DNA of 64,000 nt from Prorocentrum cordatum (lineage: Eukaryota > Sar > Dinophyceae > Prorocentrales > Prorocentraceae). The notes below the pieces were generated by a model. That model ran no database searches. It saw only the letters and a program-made list of their open reading frames with translations, and was not told the DNA's origin. The position numbers were made by a program, and so were the translations under genes. The DNA is taken from positions 117,501-181,500 of the forward strand of contig CAUYUJ010000725.1 of assembly GCA_963575745.1 (NCBI GenBank), read 5' to 3'. Positions 10,090 to 20,700 of the stretch are shown in pieces (the stretch's first letter is position 1; each line of letters begins with the position of its first letter).

Positions 10090-10720
10090 CCGCCCCCTTG
10101 GTTTCTTGGGGGGTGTTCCAGAGCTTCCGAGACGGCCCGTGCCCTCCCCGAAATTGGCCAGGACAGGCTAAGGCGGTCGTACAAGGGCTTCAGATGGTCC
10201 CACGAGGCCCCGGAAACGCGCAAGATGCCCTCAAGACGGCCGACGAGGACTCCAACGCGCTCCAGGACGGCATCAAGAGGCTCCCCATGGGGGCCCTGAG
10301 AGACACAATTCATCCGTTTCCCATTGGTTTTCGGAGCATTTTGGCCTTCTCGGTTTTCCCGCTTCCCAACGCTCCCTCACGGCCTCGGAGGCCTTTCAGA
10401 TCGTTCCCAGACGGCCCACGAGACCCCGAAGAGGGACCCAAGACGGCCCAGGAGGCTCCCCAGACAACCCCATCGTGCCACAAGAGCGCCCCACGAGAGG
10501 GCCCAGAAGGGGAACACGAACCGATATTTCGAGGCCTATGGCCCCAGAAGGCACCCGGAGGCCACCAAGAGGCTCCCATGAGGCCCCCTATGGAGCCCCA
10601 AGAGGCCCCCAAGGGGCCCCGAGGGAACGCCCAAGAGGCCCCCCAACACATCCCAACAAATCATGTCCCCAGAAAGCCTTTCGGGGACGTGGGTCATCAT
10701 CATGGGCCCGAGTCTCCGGA
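10090..10720 (+). repeat. GCCCCAAGA-family repeat block with stem-loop
   Basis: Short GCCCCAAGAGGC / GACGGCCCACGA steps over about 600 bases, including the fourth copy of the stem-loop (10658-10698). Frames of up to 211 aa across it are Pro/Ala/Arg/Lys repeats without a stable phase. Confidence 0.7.
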
Positions 10721-11028
10721 GGCTCGGAGGTAGCATCACGCTATCAGAAAGTTGTTTGAGAAGTTAATTGGGAACATGACTGATCGCCTTCTCGCGGCCC
10801 TCCTCGGATCGTTTCGCACAAACTTGCCCCAAGGGCCCTTTTGAACCGTATGGTAGCTCCCGGGACGTGTTCCGGCTTCTTTGGACGCTGGGGCACGAGT
10901 CTGTGACTCAGTGATCGGCTTCAGCTGGTCCTTCGGATGGGGCCAGGAGGTCCTCCAGAGGAGGTCCAGAAGCGCTGGATGGATCTTGGGAGGCGTCCAT
11001 CCGACGACGAAGACGACGAAACGACGAA

Positions 11029-11063
<35 letters not shown>

Positions 11064-11306
11064 CATGCCCCAACAGGCTCCCTAAGACGCCCCCAAAAAC
11101 TATGTTTCCAGAAGGCCTTCCTCCGCCCCCCGACGCAACCATCTTCTGCGAAAACTTTCAGGAATACGGATTGACACGCATGGCGTTCTCATTGCCCATG
11201 ATGCGTTTAGCGTTATGGGCATTTCTTCATGCCCCGTTCAAGCCTTCTGTGGTCCACTACTTTAGTGGAGCTGTGAGCTCGTCAAAGCCTGGGGCCTGCT
11301 AGAGCC
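10721..11306. other. Spacer with short (ACG)n run
   Basis: Contains a GAC/ACG run at about 11008-11060 and a GCCCCAAGA-like relic. No gene recognised. Confidence 0.5.
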
Positions 11307-11640
11307 TGAGCGCGCGCGAAACGCGCGCGATGGTTATATATATAGATACAAGGCTGCATTGGCGCTGCGCGCCATGCACCTTGTTCCTCCTAGTTTCGCA
11401 CGCAAGCGGGGTGCGTGCGTGCGTACAGGCGCGCATGCATGTATACACGCGCACGCGCATGCACGCTCTGCACATATATCTATGTGTATACCACACATGT
11501 ACACTGTTGCATATGTGTAAACATAGTACATATGAACATGTGTATGTATACGTATATGTCAATCGCAGGTGTGTATTGGTGCGCGCACCTATATGTGATT
11601 ATGGGTGTCCATACACATGCGTATCTCAGGCCGTAATGGC
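11307..11640 (+). repeat. GC hairpin, short TA tail and TGTA/CATG microsatellite
   Basis: The GCGCGCGAAACGCGCGC hairpin and TATATATA at 11309-11345 mirror the pair at 6397-6473. About 200 bases of GTGCGTGC, CATGTATA and ATATGTGT steps follow from 11410. Confidence 0.75.
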
Positions 11641-11689
11641 CTGACCGCCTGTTCAGGGCATCTCGCAACTCAGGGGTGCCAGGGTCTCA

Positions 11690-12060
11690 GGCGAAACTAG
11701 CCAGACTAATACGGGGCAGTGCATCTCCAATGTAAGCGTTGCGAGGATGTTTCAAGCGAAAGTGAACTGACCACCTCAGCTGAGGACATACCCGAACCCG
11801 GAATTGCGAGGATGTCTCAAACGAAAATGGCTTGAACACCTTAGCTCAGGGCATCCTTGAAGCCAAAGTTGCGAGGATCTACTCTGCGGCAGGGCATCTC
11901 GGAATCCAGAGTTGCGAGGATGTTTCTAGCGAAAATGGCCGGAACACTTCAACTCAGGGAACCCCGGAACCCAGAGGTGCGAGAAGGTCTCAAGCGGAAG
12001 TGGCCAGACAACCTTGGGGCAGGGCTTCTATGGGGTCATAGTTGCGAGGATGTCTCAGCC
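11690..12060 (+). repeat. 65-bp minisatellite
   Basis: The anchor GTTGCGAGGATGT (with variants) occurs at 11738, 11803, 11868, 11911, 11976 and 12041. Spacings are 65, 65, 43, 65 and 65. Each unit reads roughly TTGCGAGGATGTCTCAAGCG, AAAATGGCC, GAACACCTCAG, CTCAGGGCATC and a CCAGA-like end. The 43-base step is a unit with an internal deletion. A further pair lies at 12351 and 12416. Protein frames through the array are not conserved in phase. Confidence 0.9.
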
Positions 12061-12340
12061 GACGGTGGGAAGGAGGAAGGCGAAGGGAAAGAGTAATGGG
12101 AGGAGTCCCGCGGACCCGAGGACAGGCAGGCACGAACGCTCAGGATCGGAAGTCATGGCATGGAGGCTGGAACTGACACGGATGCAAGACGCTGGGAGCT
12201 GGCCTCCGAGAGCGTTGAAAGACAGGACGACCTGAGAGGGACTCAACGACAAGCCCCGCCAGAACCTTTGGAATAAATCTGGAGGTCTTGTGAACGTGTC
12301 GGAGTGCGACGTGTCTGATTGCTACGCGGCAAGGCGTATC
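12061..12340. other. Spacer inside the 65-bp minisatellite region
   Basis: Unrelated sequence of about 280 bases separates the two groups of 65-bp units. It carries no recognisable gene. Confidence 0.5.
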
Positions 12341-12465
12341 CGAGGTTGACGTTACGAGAATGTCTCGGGCGAAACTGGCCCGAGCACCATAGGGGCAGGG
12401 CATCTTCGAAGTCAGCTGTGCGAGGGAGTCTCAAGCGAAGAGTGGTCTGAACACCTCAGGCTGGA
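12341..12465 (+). repeat. 65-bp minisatellite, detached diverged units
   Basis: Two units beginning GTTACGAGAATGT (12351) and CTGTGCGAGGGAGT (12416), again exactly 65 bases apart. They contain the GGCAGGGCATC and GAACACCTCAGG parts of the main array. Confidence 0.8.
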
Positions 12466-12577
12466 AGGTCGAAGAATCCCCTTGCAAGAGCGTCCGAGCA
12501 GCCCCCGGGGAGCTTCCCAGCAGGTCGAGCAGCCCGGGAAGGGGTTTCCCAGCAGCCCGGGGAGTCCGAAATGCGTT

Positions 12578-12578
12578 C

Positions 12579-12630
<52 letters not shown>

Positions 12631-12668
12631 GTGTTTGTGTGTGTGTTTGTGTGTGTTTGTGTGTACAC
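12578..12668 (+). repeat. (GT)n microsatellite
   Basis: GTGTGTTTGTGT runs over about 90 bases, extending into a looser CATGTGTATG stretch to 12725. Confidence 0.95.
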
Positions 12669-12849
12669 ATGTGAGTTTATTTTGCGCATGTATGCATGTG
12701 CATGTGTATGTATGAATGTACGTATGGATACCAAATGACAACGCCTTCCAACGTCTGAACGTCCCAAGAGCATGTGACGCTCGTTTTACACTAAACGATG
12801 TCTACATCCGTGCAATAATTGTTTTGCCGGGAAACTCCATGTTAAACGC

Positions 12850-13345
12850 TCTTGGGCTGTCTTGGGCCGTTCGTGGCCCGTAAAAGCGAAAACCGACCAA
12901 CCTTCAAACCTTTACAATAAATCAATTAATTTTGCCTCTTTGGGCCTTCTTGGGGGCCCTTTGGGGTCGGTTTGGGACTCTCTTGGGCCGTGTGGGGGCC
13001 ATTTCGGGCCGTCTTGGGGCGTCTTGGAGGCCTTCGGCCGTCTTCGGGCTGTCTTGGGGGCCTCTTGGGGCCCTCTTGGGAGCCTCTTGGGGTGCTCCTG
13101 AGGCTCTCTTGGGGCCCTCTTGGGGCTCACTTGGTAGTTTTCGGGCCCTCTGGGGCCGTCTAGGGGCCCTCTTGGGCCGTTTTCGAGCCCTTTGGGGGGC
13201 CGGTGGGGCCGTGTTGGGGCGATCTTTGGAGCCTCTTGGGCCGTCTTGGGCCGTTCTTGTCCCTGAAAAGCGAAAACCGAAAAAACTTGCAAGAACCATT
13301 GACAAATCAATGAATTTTGCCTCTTCGCGACCTCTTGGGAAGCCT
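12850..13345 (-). repeat. GCCCCAAGA-family repeat, inverted orientation
   Basis: CTTGGGGGCC / TCTTGGGGCC steps are the reverse complement of the units at 3960-5175. The anchor AATCAATTAATTTTGCCTC (about 12918) and its variant AATCAATGAATTTTGCCTC (about 13305) are about 390 bases apart, giving the unit length here. The 353-aa minus-strand frame crossing this block and the next duplication is repeat-derived. Confidence 0.8.
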
Positions 13346-13352
13346 CTTGGTC

Positions 13353-13646
13353 TCGGTCTCGTCTTGCCTCCCCCCAGCGCCCGGGTTTCCTTCGGGCCGC
13401 TGACGGCCAGGTTTTGAGGCGCCCTGGGGGTCCGCGGAGGGGTCCTGGGGACCGCGGCCCTCAAGTGGCCTCGTTTCGTCTTGGGGGCAGCTCGGCAGCT
13501 CGGGGCTGGCGACGCTGGCGAGAGGTAACGCGGGGCGGCGGGTTCACAGGGGCACAGCCGTCCCGCGCGCAGGCCTACGAGGCCCATGCTCGACAAACCT
13601 CTGGTGAAAGCGGTGGCACAAAAGAGAGGGGCCCCAAGCAGTGAGA
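13353..13646 (+). repeat. Direct duplication, copy 1 (about 0.29 kb)
   Basis: From TCGGTCTCGTCTTGCC to GGGGCCCCAAGCAGTGAGA this segment matches 13790-14083 almost base for base, with roughly one difference per ten to fifteen bases and one small indel near the GGCAGCTCGGCAGCTCGG step. No domain is visible in either strand. The G/A-type changes spread over all codon positions argue against a conserved protein. Confidence 0.9.
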
Positions 13647-13789
13647 AACATACTAGCATATAACATGTGGACTGTTTCGAACGTGCTCGGTCCCTCTCAA
13701 TAGCGCCGCCGCGTTGCCGCCTCGCCCAGGTTTTGCTCCCCCACCCGCGTGCCTCCCTGTAATGTTGGGGAAGAGCGCTCTCGGCTCTC

Positions 13790-14083
13790 TCGGCCTCGTC
13801 TTGCCTCTCCCCAGCGCCCGGGTTTCCCTCGGGCCGCTGGCGGCCAGGTTTTGAGGCGCCCTGGGGGTCCGCGGAGGGGTCCTGGGGACCGCGGCCCTCA
13901 AGTGGCCTCGTCTCGTCCTGGGGGCAGCTCGGCGCTCGGGGCTTGCGACGCTGGCGAGAGGTAACACGGGGCTGCGGGTTCACACGGGCTCAGCCGCCCC
14001 GCGCGCAGGCCGTCGAGGCCCATGTGCGACAAACCTCTGGCGAATGCGGTGGCATAAAAAGAGAGGGGCCCCAGACAGTGAGA
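13790..14083 (+). repeat. Direct duplication, copy 2
   Basis: Second copy of 13353-13646, offset by 437 bases and separated by about 143 unrelated bases. The four-base CAGC difference sits within a short internal repeat, as expected for slippage. Confidence 0.9.
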
Positions 14084-14589
14084 CGCTTAACTGCTCAGTA
14101 AGTCTAACACTAATCATGATGGAAGCCACGGAATCCCACTGCAGCCATGCACCCAGGGACCATTACTGACCGTTCGGGCCCCTCACCGTGACTGTGCTTT
14201 GAGTCCGCTGGTTGTTGTATCATCTGCGTGTGGGACGTCGCGGAGCGGCTCCCAGAGGCCAGCGGGCCTCGGGGCGCATGCCCGCGACCCCGCGGGCACC
14301 ATGGACGGCGCTCTGGAGTCGTGACGACCGGGATCGGTCCACACCGCGGGCCACCTGATGCCGTAAGCCTCCCAAGTGGGGTCCGAGCAGATGGAATCGA
14401 AGGACCGCTCCGCATCGACGATGCATCGACGATGCGGCACGATGTGGAGCCAGAGTTTCTCCACGCTGATTGCGCCGATCGCCGACGTCGCCGATGTTTC
14501 GGCGACGCATCGCCGCCCAGTTAAGAGGCCTCTAGCTGCGCTGCTCCTGCTCCTGCGCGGGGAGGCACGGGCAGGAGAGGGGAGAGGGT
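14084..14589. other. Spacer with GATGCATCG-type repeat
   Basis: GCATCGACGATGCATCGACG lies at about 14413-14433 and CCGATCGCCGACGTCGCCGA at about 14475-14494. The first is the palindromic GATGCATC motif that recurs near 17500 and 46470. No gene recognised. Confidence 0.55.
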
Positions 14590-14648
14590 CACGCTAGGTG
14601 CGCTCGCGCCACAGCTGACACCCCTCCCTCCCTCCCATTCCTTCTCAT
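14590..14648 (+). repeat. Dispersed repeat family F, copy 2
   Basis: CACGCTAGGTGCGCTCGCGC, then TGAC, then CCCTCCCTCCCTCCCATTCC. Like copies 1 and 3 it directly follows a purine-rich stretch. Confidence 0.65.
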
Positions 14649-14880
14649 TGCGCCGACGCAGAATGGTATTGCCCGAGCGCCCCATGAACTGAGGCGGAAT
14701 CGCCACAGACCCCGGGAGCCGCTGAGCCTGCTTGGCACATTGCAGAAGGAAGCGGTCTTTTCTCGCAAGCACTGGCGGAGAGTGCTTTGTTGAACCAGTT
14801 GGCTTCATTTTCTAAAATAAGTGATTGATATTATTACAAAACAAAGCAACAAAACAACACGGCGTTGGTTATCATAACAT

Positions 14881-14988
14881 GTTCTTAGTTCTAAGAGAAT
14901 TTCGTGGTAGGCCTAGAGGAATGCTGGAACGGTCGGTCCCTGCTCGATTCTCTCCCACCCATTCCCCAGAGCAAGGGGCGTTCAAGGC
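14881..14988 (+). repeat. Dispersed repeat family G, copy 1
   Basis: Similar to 46041-46133: CTAAGAGAA, GTGG.A.GCCTA..GGAATGC, the shared ACGGTCGGTCCC, and TTCTCCCAC...TTC, ending in TTCAAG or CTCAAG. Too diverged to define borders. Confidence 0.5.
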
Positions 14989-15084
14989 CATACGCCATGG
15001 TCCCAGGGCCCCCCAGGCGCAGAGCGGGCGGAATGGTTGCTTGATGGGCCGATTTTCCACCACCACGACCATTAGTATGAGAGG

Positions 15085-15130
15085 GAGGAAGAGGTGGAGG
15101 AGGAGGAGGAGGAGGAGGAGGAGCTTTAGA
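15085..15130 (+). repeat. (GGA)n microsatellite
   Basis: A short GGAGGAGGA run of about 40 bases. Confidence 0.85.
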
Positions 15131-16786
15131 AGGAAGATCTCCCCATCCTCTCGTCTCCCCCGTCCTACTTGTGGTAGTGGTGGTGGAACATTTGCCCATC
15201 ATGGCTGACACCGTGGGGCGAAGGCCTCGCAGGGCCTGCGCCCGCGCGTCTACAGCTTTGTCTGCGCGGCTTCAGTACGCACATCAAGGAAGAGGCCAGC
15301 CTGTCAGCAGATACCCCACTTGGATCTCCTATCCCCCGATGGCCCTGGGGACCCACAGGAGTTTGGGGGCACCTCAGGGTCCCCAAAACGTCCACGGAGG
15401 AATGTGCCACGCGAAGTCGAACAGCATGGATAATTAATGGGTGTGTTTGCCCTACGCGGCGACCGCGACGGCCCGCGGCGGTCCGCGGAAGCGGCACGTT
15501 AGGCCCGTTGGCGTCGTCGCCGTGCTGGACGCCCTTGGCGGGGGCTGCCTCTCGGCCTCTGGGGAGCCCTGAGCGGGCCCAGGGACGGGCACAGAAAGAC
15601 TCAGGGCGAAACACTGGCCCTGGGGAGGCTGTCCAGAGCTTTCTGGTGTCCCACGCATCGAAAAATCGGAGTGGCTGGATGCCTCTGGGTGCGCACCAGA
15701 GAGCGGGCCCATGGACCAGCCGGGACTGCAGTAAATTGCCACCGAAGTGGACGAGGCGATGCCCCATGTCCAGGAGGACGTCGACAGCGTCAACGAGTGC
15801 GAGGCTTGTCGCCTGATCGTGCAGGACGGCAGAAGGCGAGCAGCTCAAGGGCAGGCGAACAAAGCGGCGGCGTGTGCCGCAACGATTGGGCCGAGGCCGC
15901 CTGGGCCCTCTTCGGGGGTGGCGCCTGGGCACCGCACGTAGCATCGCAGGGCCCCGGCTGGGTCGCCTGCCTCCAGTGCTGCGCGGCGGCCCCACGCTGA
16001 CAGGCGCTGGCTGTCCGGCCGTGCCCACGCTGGGCTACGTCGCTGCCGCCCCGCGCGGCCGCGCTCGTGCTCGTCCAAGCGAAGAGGGCCGCGGGGCCCG
16101 AGGCGGCATGGCGCGCCGCGCTGCGCAGGCGGCTCGCGTCGTTGGTGGGGCCGCCAGACTGAGGCAGCTCCGGGCTGAGCTGTTCCGTCTGGTTCCACCC
16201 CCCCTCCTCTCCCACCCCCGTGCCACAGGGCTCCTTCGCGCTTGTTTGAAGCAATGTGCCGCCACGAGTGGGGCCAAGCCCGGCCGAGGTGGCGTTTTCG
16301 AGAGGTACATTCGGCCGAGGCCGACATGGCAGCGAATGCGCGTGCAGTTGGGCTGGGCGGTGTTGCAGGCGGCGGGCCACTGAACCTGCTCCGAGGCACA
16401 AGGACTTATTGTCATAGACTCAACGCTGGTGTGTTATCGCCGGGTGCTGCTAGCAAGGGCCCTCTGTGAGGCCTCTGAGGCTTAGTGGTTTTTGGAGGCT
16501 CAGTGGAGGCTTACCGTTCCCAGAAATCGTGGTCTTCAGAACGAAAGCAATAATAACAGTGCCCTGCCGTTTCCAAGACCCACGATGCTCTGAGGCAACT
16601 GGCTGCGGAGGCGGGGAAGCGCTGCTGCCATCCCGCCCACCCCGTCTGCGCGAAATCGTGCACGCGACCATGTTGCCTGAAGCTGATCTCGGCGCGATCC
16701 TCTATGGGCATGGCCTCGGCAGGGGCAGAACACACTCCAGGGTGACGGGGCGCCGCCACCTGGTTGGGCTGGGACCTCGGGTAGTC
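15131..16786. other. Spacer, no recognised gene
   Basis: GC-rich sequence with overlapping frames of up to 287 aa (minus strand, 15165-16028). I could not find a domain, a repeat relation or a consistent exon pattern in either strand. A decayed gene is possible, because some stretches (minus strand near 15740-15800) have plausible amino-acid composition, but I cannot support one. Confidence 0.4.
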
Positions 16787-17012
16787 AGAGCCCCGAATCA
16801 TCAGGGGTAACTCGGGTCAGGGATAACTCGGGTTCGTTTCTCGGGAATCCAAACCCGAGTTACCCCGGACCCGAGTTACCCCGGATAACTCGGGCGTCCA
16901 GAGCCCCGAATCATCAGGGGTAATTCGGGTCAGGGATAACTCGGGTTCCTTTCTCGGGAATCCAAACCCGAGTTACCCCGGACCCGAGTTACCCCGGATA
17001 ACTCGGGCGCCC
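16787..17012 (+). repeat. Two tandem 113-bp units with internal palindromes
   Basis: Unit 1 (16787-16899) and unit 2 (16900-17012) differ at only about three positions. Each contains GGGTAACTCGGGT, GGATAACTCGGGTT, then the complementary AACCCGAGTTACCCC and ACCCGAGTTACCCC, so each can fold into a long stem. The near identity implies a recent duplication. Confidence 0.92.
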
Positions 17013-18190
17013 AAGGTAGGTGGTCAGGGAGGGGGTGATGCTCGTGGCCCACCGTTCGCGCCCCTCCAAGAGCTCGGGCGCGGTGGCTTCGGCCCGGGAG
17101 GCGTCGCGCGGTGCTGGGAGTGGGACAGGCACGGTGCGTGGACCGGAGGCGAAAGACTACAGTCCACCCGCACGCTGAGGATGAGCGGCTTCCCAAGGGT
17201 ACCCTTGCATCCTTCTCCTTTGGCCCGTCCTTTGCCGCTTTCGCCGGTCGCGCCCCGCTCGCCACGTGTCGAGCGTGAGACAGGCACGGTGCGTGGAGTG
17301 GGGACGAGAAACCACCTGAGCATAGCCCTCATACGCCCGTATGGAGACTCAACACGCGCGGTGTTCAAAACGTCCGCGTCGAATAGGGGCAGCAAAAGCC
17401 GCTTGCGATCCATCGTGCCAAAGCAGCAGGAGCGACCGCGGCGGCAGTAGCGAGCCCATGGAGGCCCCCCAAGTGTCCAAAAAAATGGGTCGAAGCACCG
17501 CGCCGCATCGCCGGTGCATCGCCAACGCATCGGCGATGCATCGCCAATGCATCGGCACGGCGCGTGGCGTTGCAGGCCAGCTGGCACGAGCGGATTGCTG
17601 GTAGGAGTTCGGCTGCGCCGCGCACGGTGAGTTACGGCGCCCAGACAAAAAGTGTCCACACCCATGGCGGGACGGCGATGCAATATGATAACAAGCACAA
17701 CTGCGAAACACCCTTGCTTCGCACCCCTCCCCCCCAACCCCCAAAGTGGAAGTGTCCACATGTTGTCCTTGGCCTTTCTGGCCTACCGCCCAAACGGGTC
17801 ATCTTTGAATTCAGGGGAAGGGGATAACACATGCTGGTCCGACGTACTTCAGAGCCTGAATAACCTACCCCGCTTTCGCTTCCAGGCAAAACCAAGCCAT
17901 ACCACGCGCCTCCTTGTCGAGCGGCCTGACCAGTACAGGCTGCAATTTGGCATCGTTTGGTATCTCTTGGAAGCGAGGGTGGTCAAAAGCGAGGTAGGTT
18001 TGTTTTCCCCCTAGTGCTGTTGCATTTCAGGGTCTTGGCGAGACTTGTGCGGACACTTTTAGTTCACCCGCCGTACGGGCGTCGACCTCGAGGCCGCGGC
18101 TGGCCTCGAGGCCTCGGCGCTCACGGCGGGGCGGCCGACGGTGGGCGACATGGCTTCATTGGGCGAAGCCTCGACGGAGGTGCCGCTCGA
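17013..18190. other. Spacer with GATGCATCG-type repeat
   Basis: Contains CATCGGCGATGCATCGCC at about 17529-17546 with flanking CGCATCGCCGGTGCATCGCC, the same motif seen near 14.4 and 46.5 kb. AGTGTCCACA occurs twice (about 17651 and 17751). No gene recognised. Confidence 0.5.
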
Positions 18191-18199
18191 GGGAGAAGG

Positions 18200-18440
18200 G
18201 AGGAGGAGGAGGAGGAGGAGGAGGAGGAGGAGGAGGAGGAGGAGAGGAGGAGGAGAATGAGGAGGAGGATGGAGAGGAGGAGGAGGAGGAGGGGAGGAGG
18301 AGGAGCAGGAGGAGGAGGAGGAGGAGGAGAAGGATCATGGGGAAGCCAGAAAAGGGGGGAATGAGGGAGGAGGGAGGGAGGAGGGAAAGCGAGGATGGAG
18401 GAAGGGGAGGAGGAGGGGAGGAGGGGGGCCGGGGGTATCA
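18200..18440 (+). repeat. GGA polypurine microsatellite
   Basis: About 240 bases of GGAGGA with AGGAGAATG and GGAAG interruptions. Confidence 0.9.
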
Positions 18441-18737
18441 TGGAGGAGGTTCAGGGGAGGGCGAGTGAGGGGGGCTAGACCCAACGGTGGCCCTCTGGCG
18501 GCTTCAGCGCGTGAGCCCTGGCTCCCGGTGCTGGGACGACGCGCCCTGGGACTCGCCCCAGCCCTCGCCCAGAAGACGGCTCGCCCTCCTCTGCTCTTGT
18601 GGTTACCCTCCCCCCCGCATTTCTGCCTCTCCCCTCCTCTCCTCTGCACCCGTCCACCCCTCGGCCCCAGCCCCGCTCCCACGCGTGCCCGTCCTCCCTT
18701 CTGCCCTCCCCTCCATGCTGTGAACAAAGAGGGGGGG
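18441..18737. other. Spacer, nothing recognised
   Basis: C-rich sequence (CCCCTCTCC steps). Long frames on both strands are compositional. Confidence 0.45.
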
Positions 18738-19290
18738 CCCTGAGATCCGACGTTGCGAAAAAATCGCACGCAGCATGTATGAAAATCAGGACTGGAACCC
18801 TGTCCCATTTTTCTTCTGCATTCTTCAAGCTGGATCGATATGTGATTGCCTTGGGACCAGGAACAAGGCGAAAACGACCAGTGTAAAAAAATGCAACGGC
18901 CAGATCTCAGGGGGAATATTCTGAGATCCGCATGCGTTTCTTGGATCTGTGTTGGGATCCCCTGGCGTCGCCTCCTGCGTCGCCCCTGGCGCGCTCCGCG
19001 TGCCAGGGAAAGGGGGTCCAAAGCCGTTCCAAGAAGTCCGCGCAGAGCTCCGAGAGTTATGTTTAGATAGTGTTTTTGTTTCCCTACGCTGGGGATGTTC
19101 GTTAAGGAAGCTGGGCGGACCCTTACGGATTCCTTCTCTAATTTGGGCGGCGGTAGTATCAATGGCCACGGCTAAGTCGGTGCGCCACCAGATTTTGGAG
19201 AACCTGGATTCCCCATCCCATGGTTCAAGAGAGGTGTGCATGCCCCCTGGCTTTTCCAGGGAGGCATATTACACCGCTCAGGGGAGGGTG
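18738..19290 (+). repeat. Dispersed repeat family E, main copy with inverted termini
   Basis: The first part (18738-18915) begins CCCTGAGATCCGACGTTGCG and ends CCAGATCTCAGGG, so its ends are an inverted repeat of about 9-10 bases. It corresponds to 45664-45835 read in reverse, and its end to 43487-43590. The second part (18918-19290) matches 575-915. The two parts may be adjacent copies of one family or one composite element. No coding sequence is apparent. Confidence 0.55.
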
Positions 19291-19559
19291 GCAAGCCCTA
19301 CTTGCCCGCGCGGCCAGCTCATTGCTTGTGCCTCGTTTTCTCGCCCCAGCGCGCAGCCACCGCAGCTGGTCTGGCTCGCGCAGCGGGGTCGGGCGGCGCC
19401 GGGGGTTGGCCCCGCTCGGCCGCGCCAGCCACGGCATGGTCTTCTTGGTGGTGGCGACGTGCCCAGACAGCTGCCGCGCACGTCGGAATGAACGTTGGAC
19501 GGGGAGGAGGTGTGGAAGGAGTAGGAGAAGCAGGGGTAAGTAAAGCAGGGGAGGGCGGA

Positions 19560-19755
19560 TGAGGAGGAGCGGAAGCAGAGGCGGAGTGGGAGGAGGGAGA
19601 AGGAGGAGGAGGAGGAGGAGGAGGAGGAGGAGGACGACGACGACGAGGAGGAGGAGTAGGAGGAGGAGAAGAGGAGGAGGAGGAGGAGGAGGAGGAGGAG
19701 GAGGACAGGGGGTAGAGGAGGAGGAGGAGGAGGAGGAGGAGGAGGAAGCGGGAGG
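19560..19755 (+). repeat. GGA polypurine microsatellite
   Basis: About 190 bases of GGAGGA with a short ACGACG patch at about 19632-19645. Confidence 0.92.
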
Positions 19756-20025
19756 GGAGAGGCGAAGGTTGGGGAAGCAGGAGGTGGAGCAGAACTATGG
19801 TAGAAGCAGATAGGTCAGGACTCGACACGGAGGAGACAGGAGGAGTTGGAGGAAGAGGAAAAGCATGAGGAGGTGGGAGGAGGGGAAGAGCGTGGATGAT
19901 GAGGAGGAGGAGGCAAGAGGAGGGGAAGACCAGGTGCATTGCCCATAGACGGACGGAGTCCAGAAGAGATACAGGCAGAGAGTGTGTGTGTGTGCGAGAG
20001 AGGGGGATACTGAAACCCCTAGCAG

Positions 20026-20027
20026 AG

Positions 20028-20059
<32 letters not shown>

Positions 20060-20204
20060 GAGCGAGAGAACAAGACACAAACACACCGTAACGATAACGG
20101 AACACACAGCAAGACATATGTGTAAACATCTGTTTATATATATATATATAAAGAGGGAAGCCAGAGACAGAGACAGAGATACCGATACACATATATATAT
20201 ATAT

Positions 20205-20260
<56 letters not shown>

Positions 20261-20265
20261 ACACA
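20026..20265 (+). repeat. (GA)n microsatellite with embedded TA runs
   Basis: Two GA runs (about 20029-20075 and 20207-20260) separated by (TA)n-containing bases around 20135-20150 and 20190-20205. Confidence 0.92.
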
Positions 20266-20464
20266 TCGGCGCTCCGAAAGTTTATCCCATTTGAGAGGCA
20301 CGGCGCCGCGAGAATGCAGCGCACACGCTACGCTGGAAGGGCGCGGCAGTGCATGCCCCCTGGGCAGACGAGCGCAGCCGCGCCCCCTGTGCGAACCCCG
20401 GTCCCGCGCGGGGCGTGTTCCCGTTGACAGTGGTTCACCCAGGAAATCGTTCCCTGCGCAGGAA

Positions 20465-20700
20465 GTCCTGAGCGGTCTGCCCATCGGCGGCTCCATCGGA
20501 CGGGGCCCAGAACCACCGATAAACCGTTGTTGATAAGAGGTTCTAGGCGGTTTGCCCATGTTCGGTTTCTTCGGAGTGGCCCGAAGACCTCGAGAACGAT
20601 GTTATTGCAAGGAGTCCGAGGCGGTTTGCACATGTTCGGGTCGTTCGAACCGAACCCGGATCAAGTCCGATGGGGTTTGGCCGTTTCCAGGTCGGCTGAT
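20465..20700 (+). repeat. Degenerate 75-bp tandem repeat
   Basis: The motif AGGCGGTTTGCCCATGTTCG (with variants) occurs at about 20547 and 20621, and a weaker AGCGGTCTGCCCATCGG at about 20471. This gives a period of about 75 bases. Later copies (near 20675) are strongly diverged. Confidence 0.6.

Noticed and set aside
11738-12060. CRISPR-like array
   Set aside because: Units of 65 bp drift along their whole length instead of alternating constant repeats with unique spacers, there are no cas genes, and the DNA is eukaryotic.
12922-13983. 353-aa minus-strand frame
   Set aside because: It runs through the GCCCCAAGA repeat and both copies of the 290-bp duplication; its phase is not kept between the copies, so it is not a conserved protein.
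15165-16028. 287-aa minus-strand frame
   Set aside because: GC-rich DNA with comparable open frames in other phases; no motif, repeat relative or splice pattern found.
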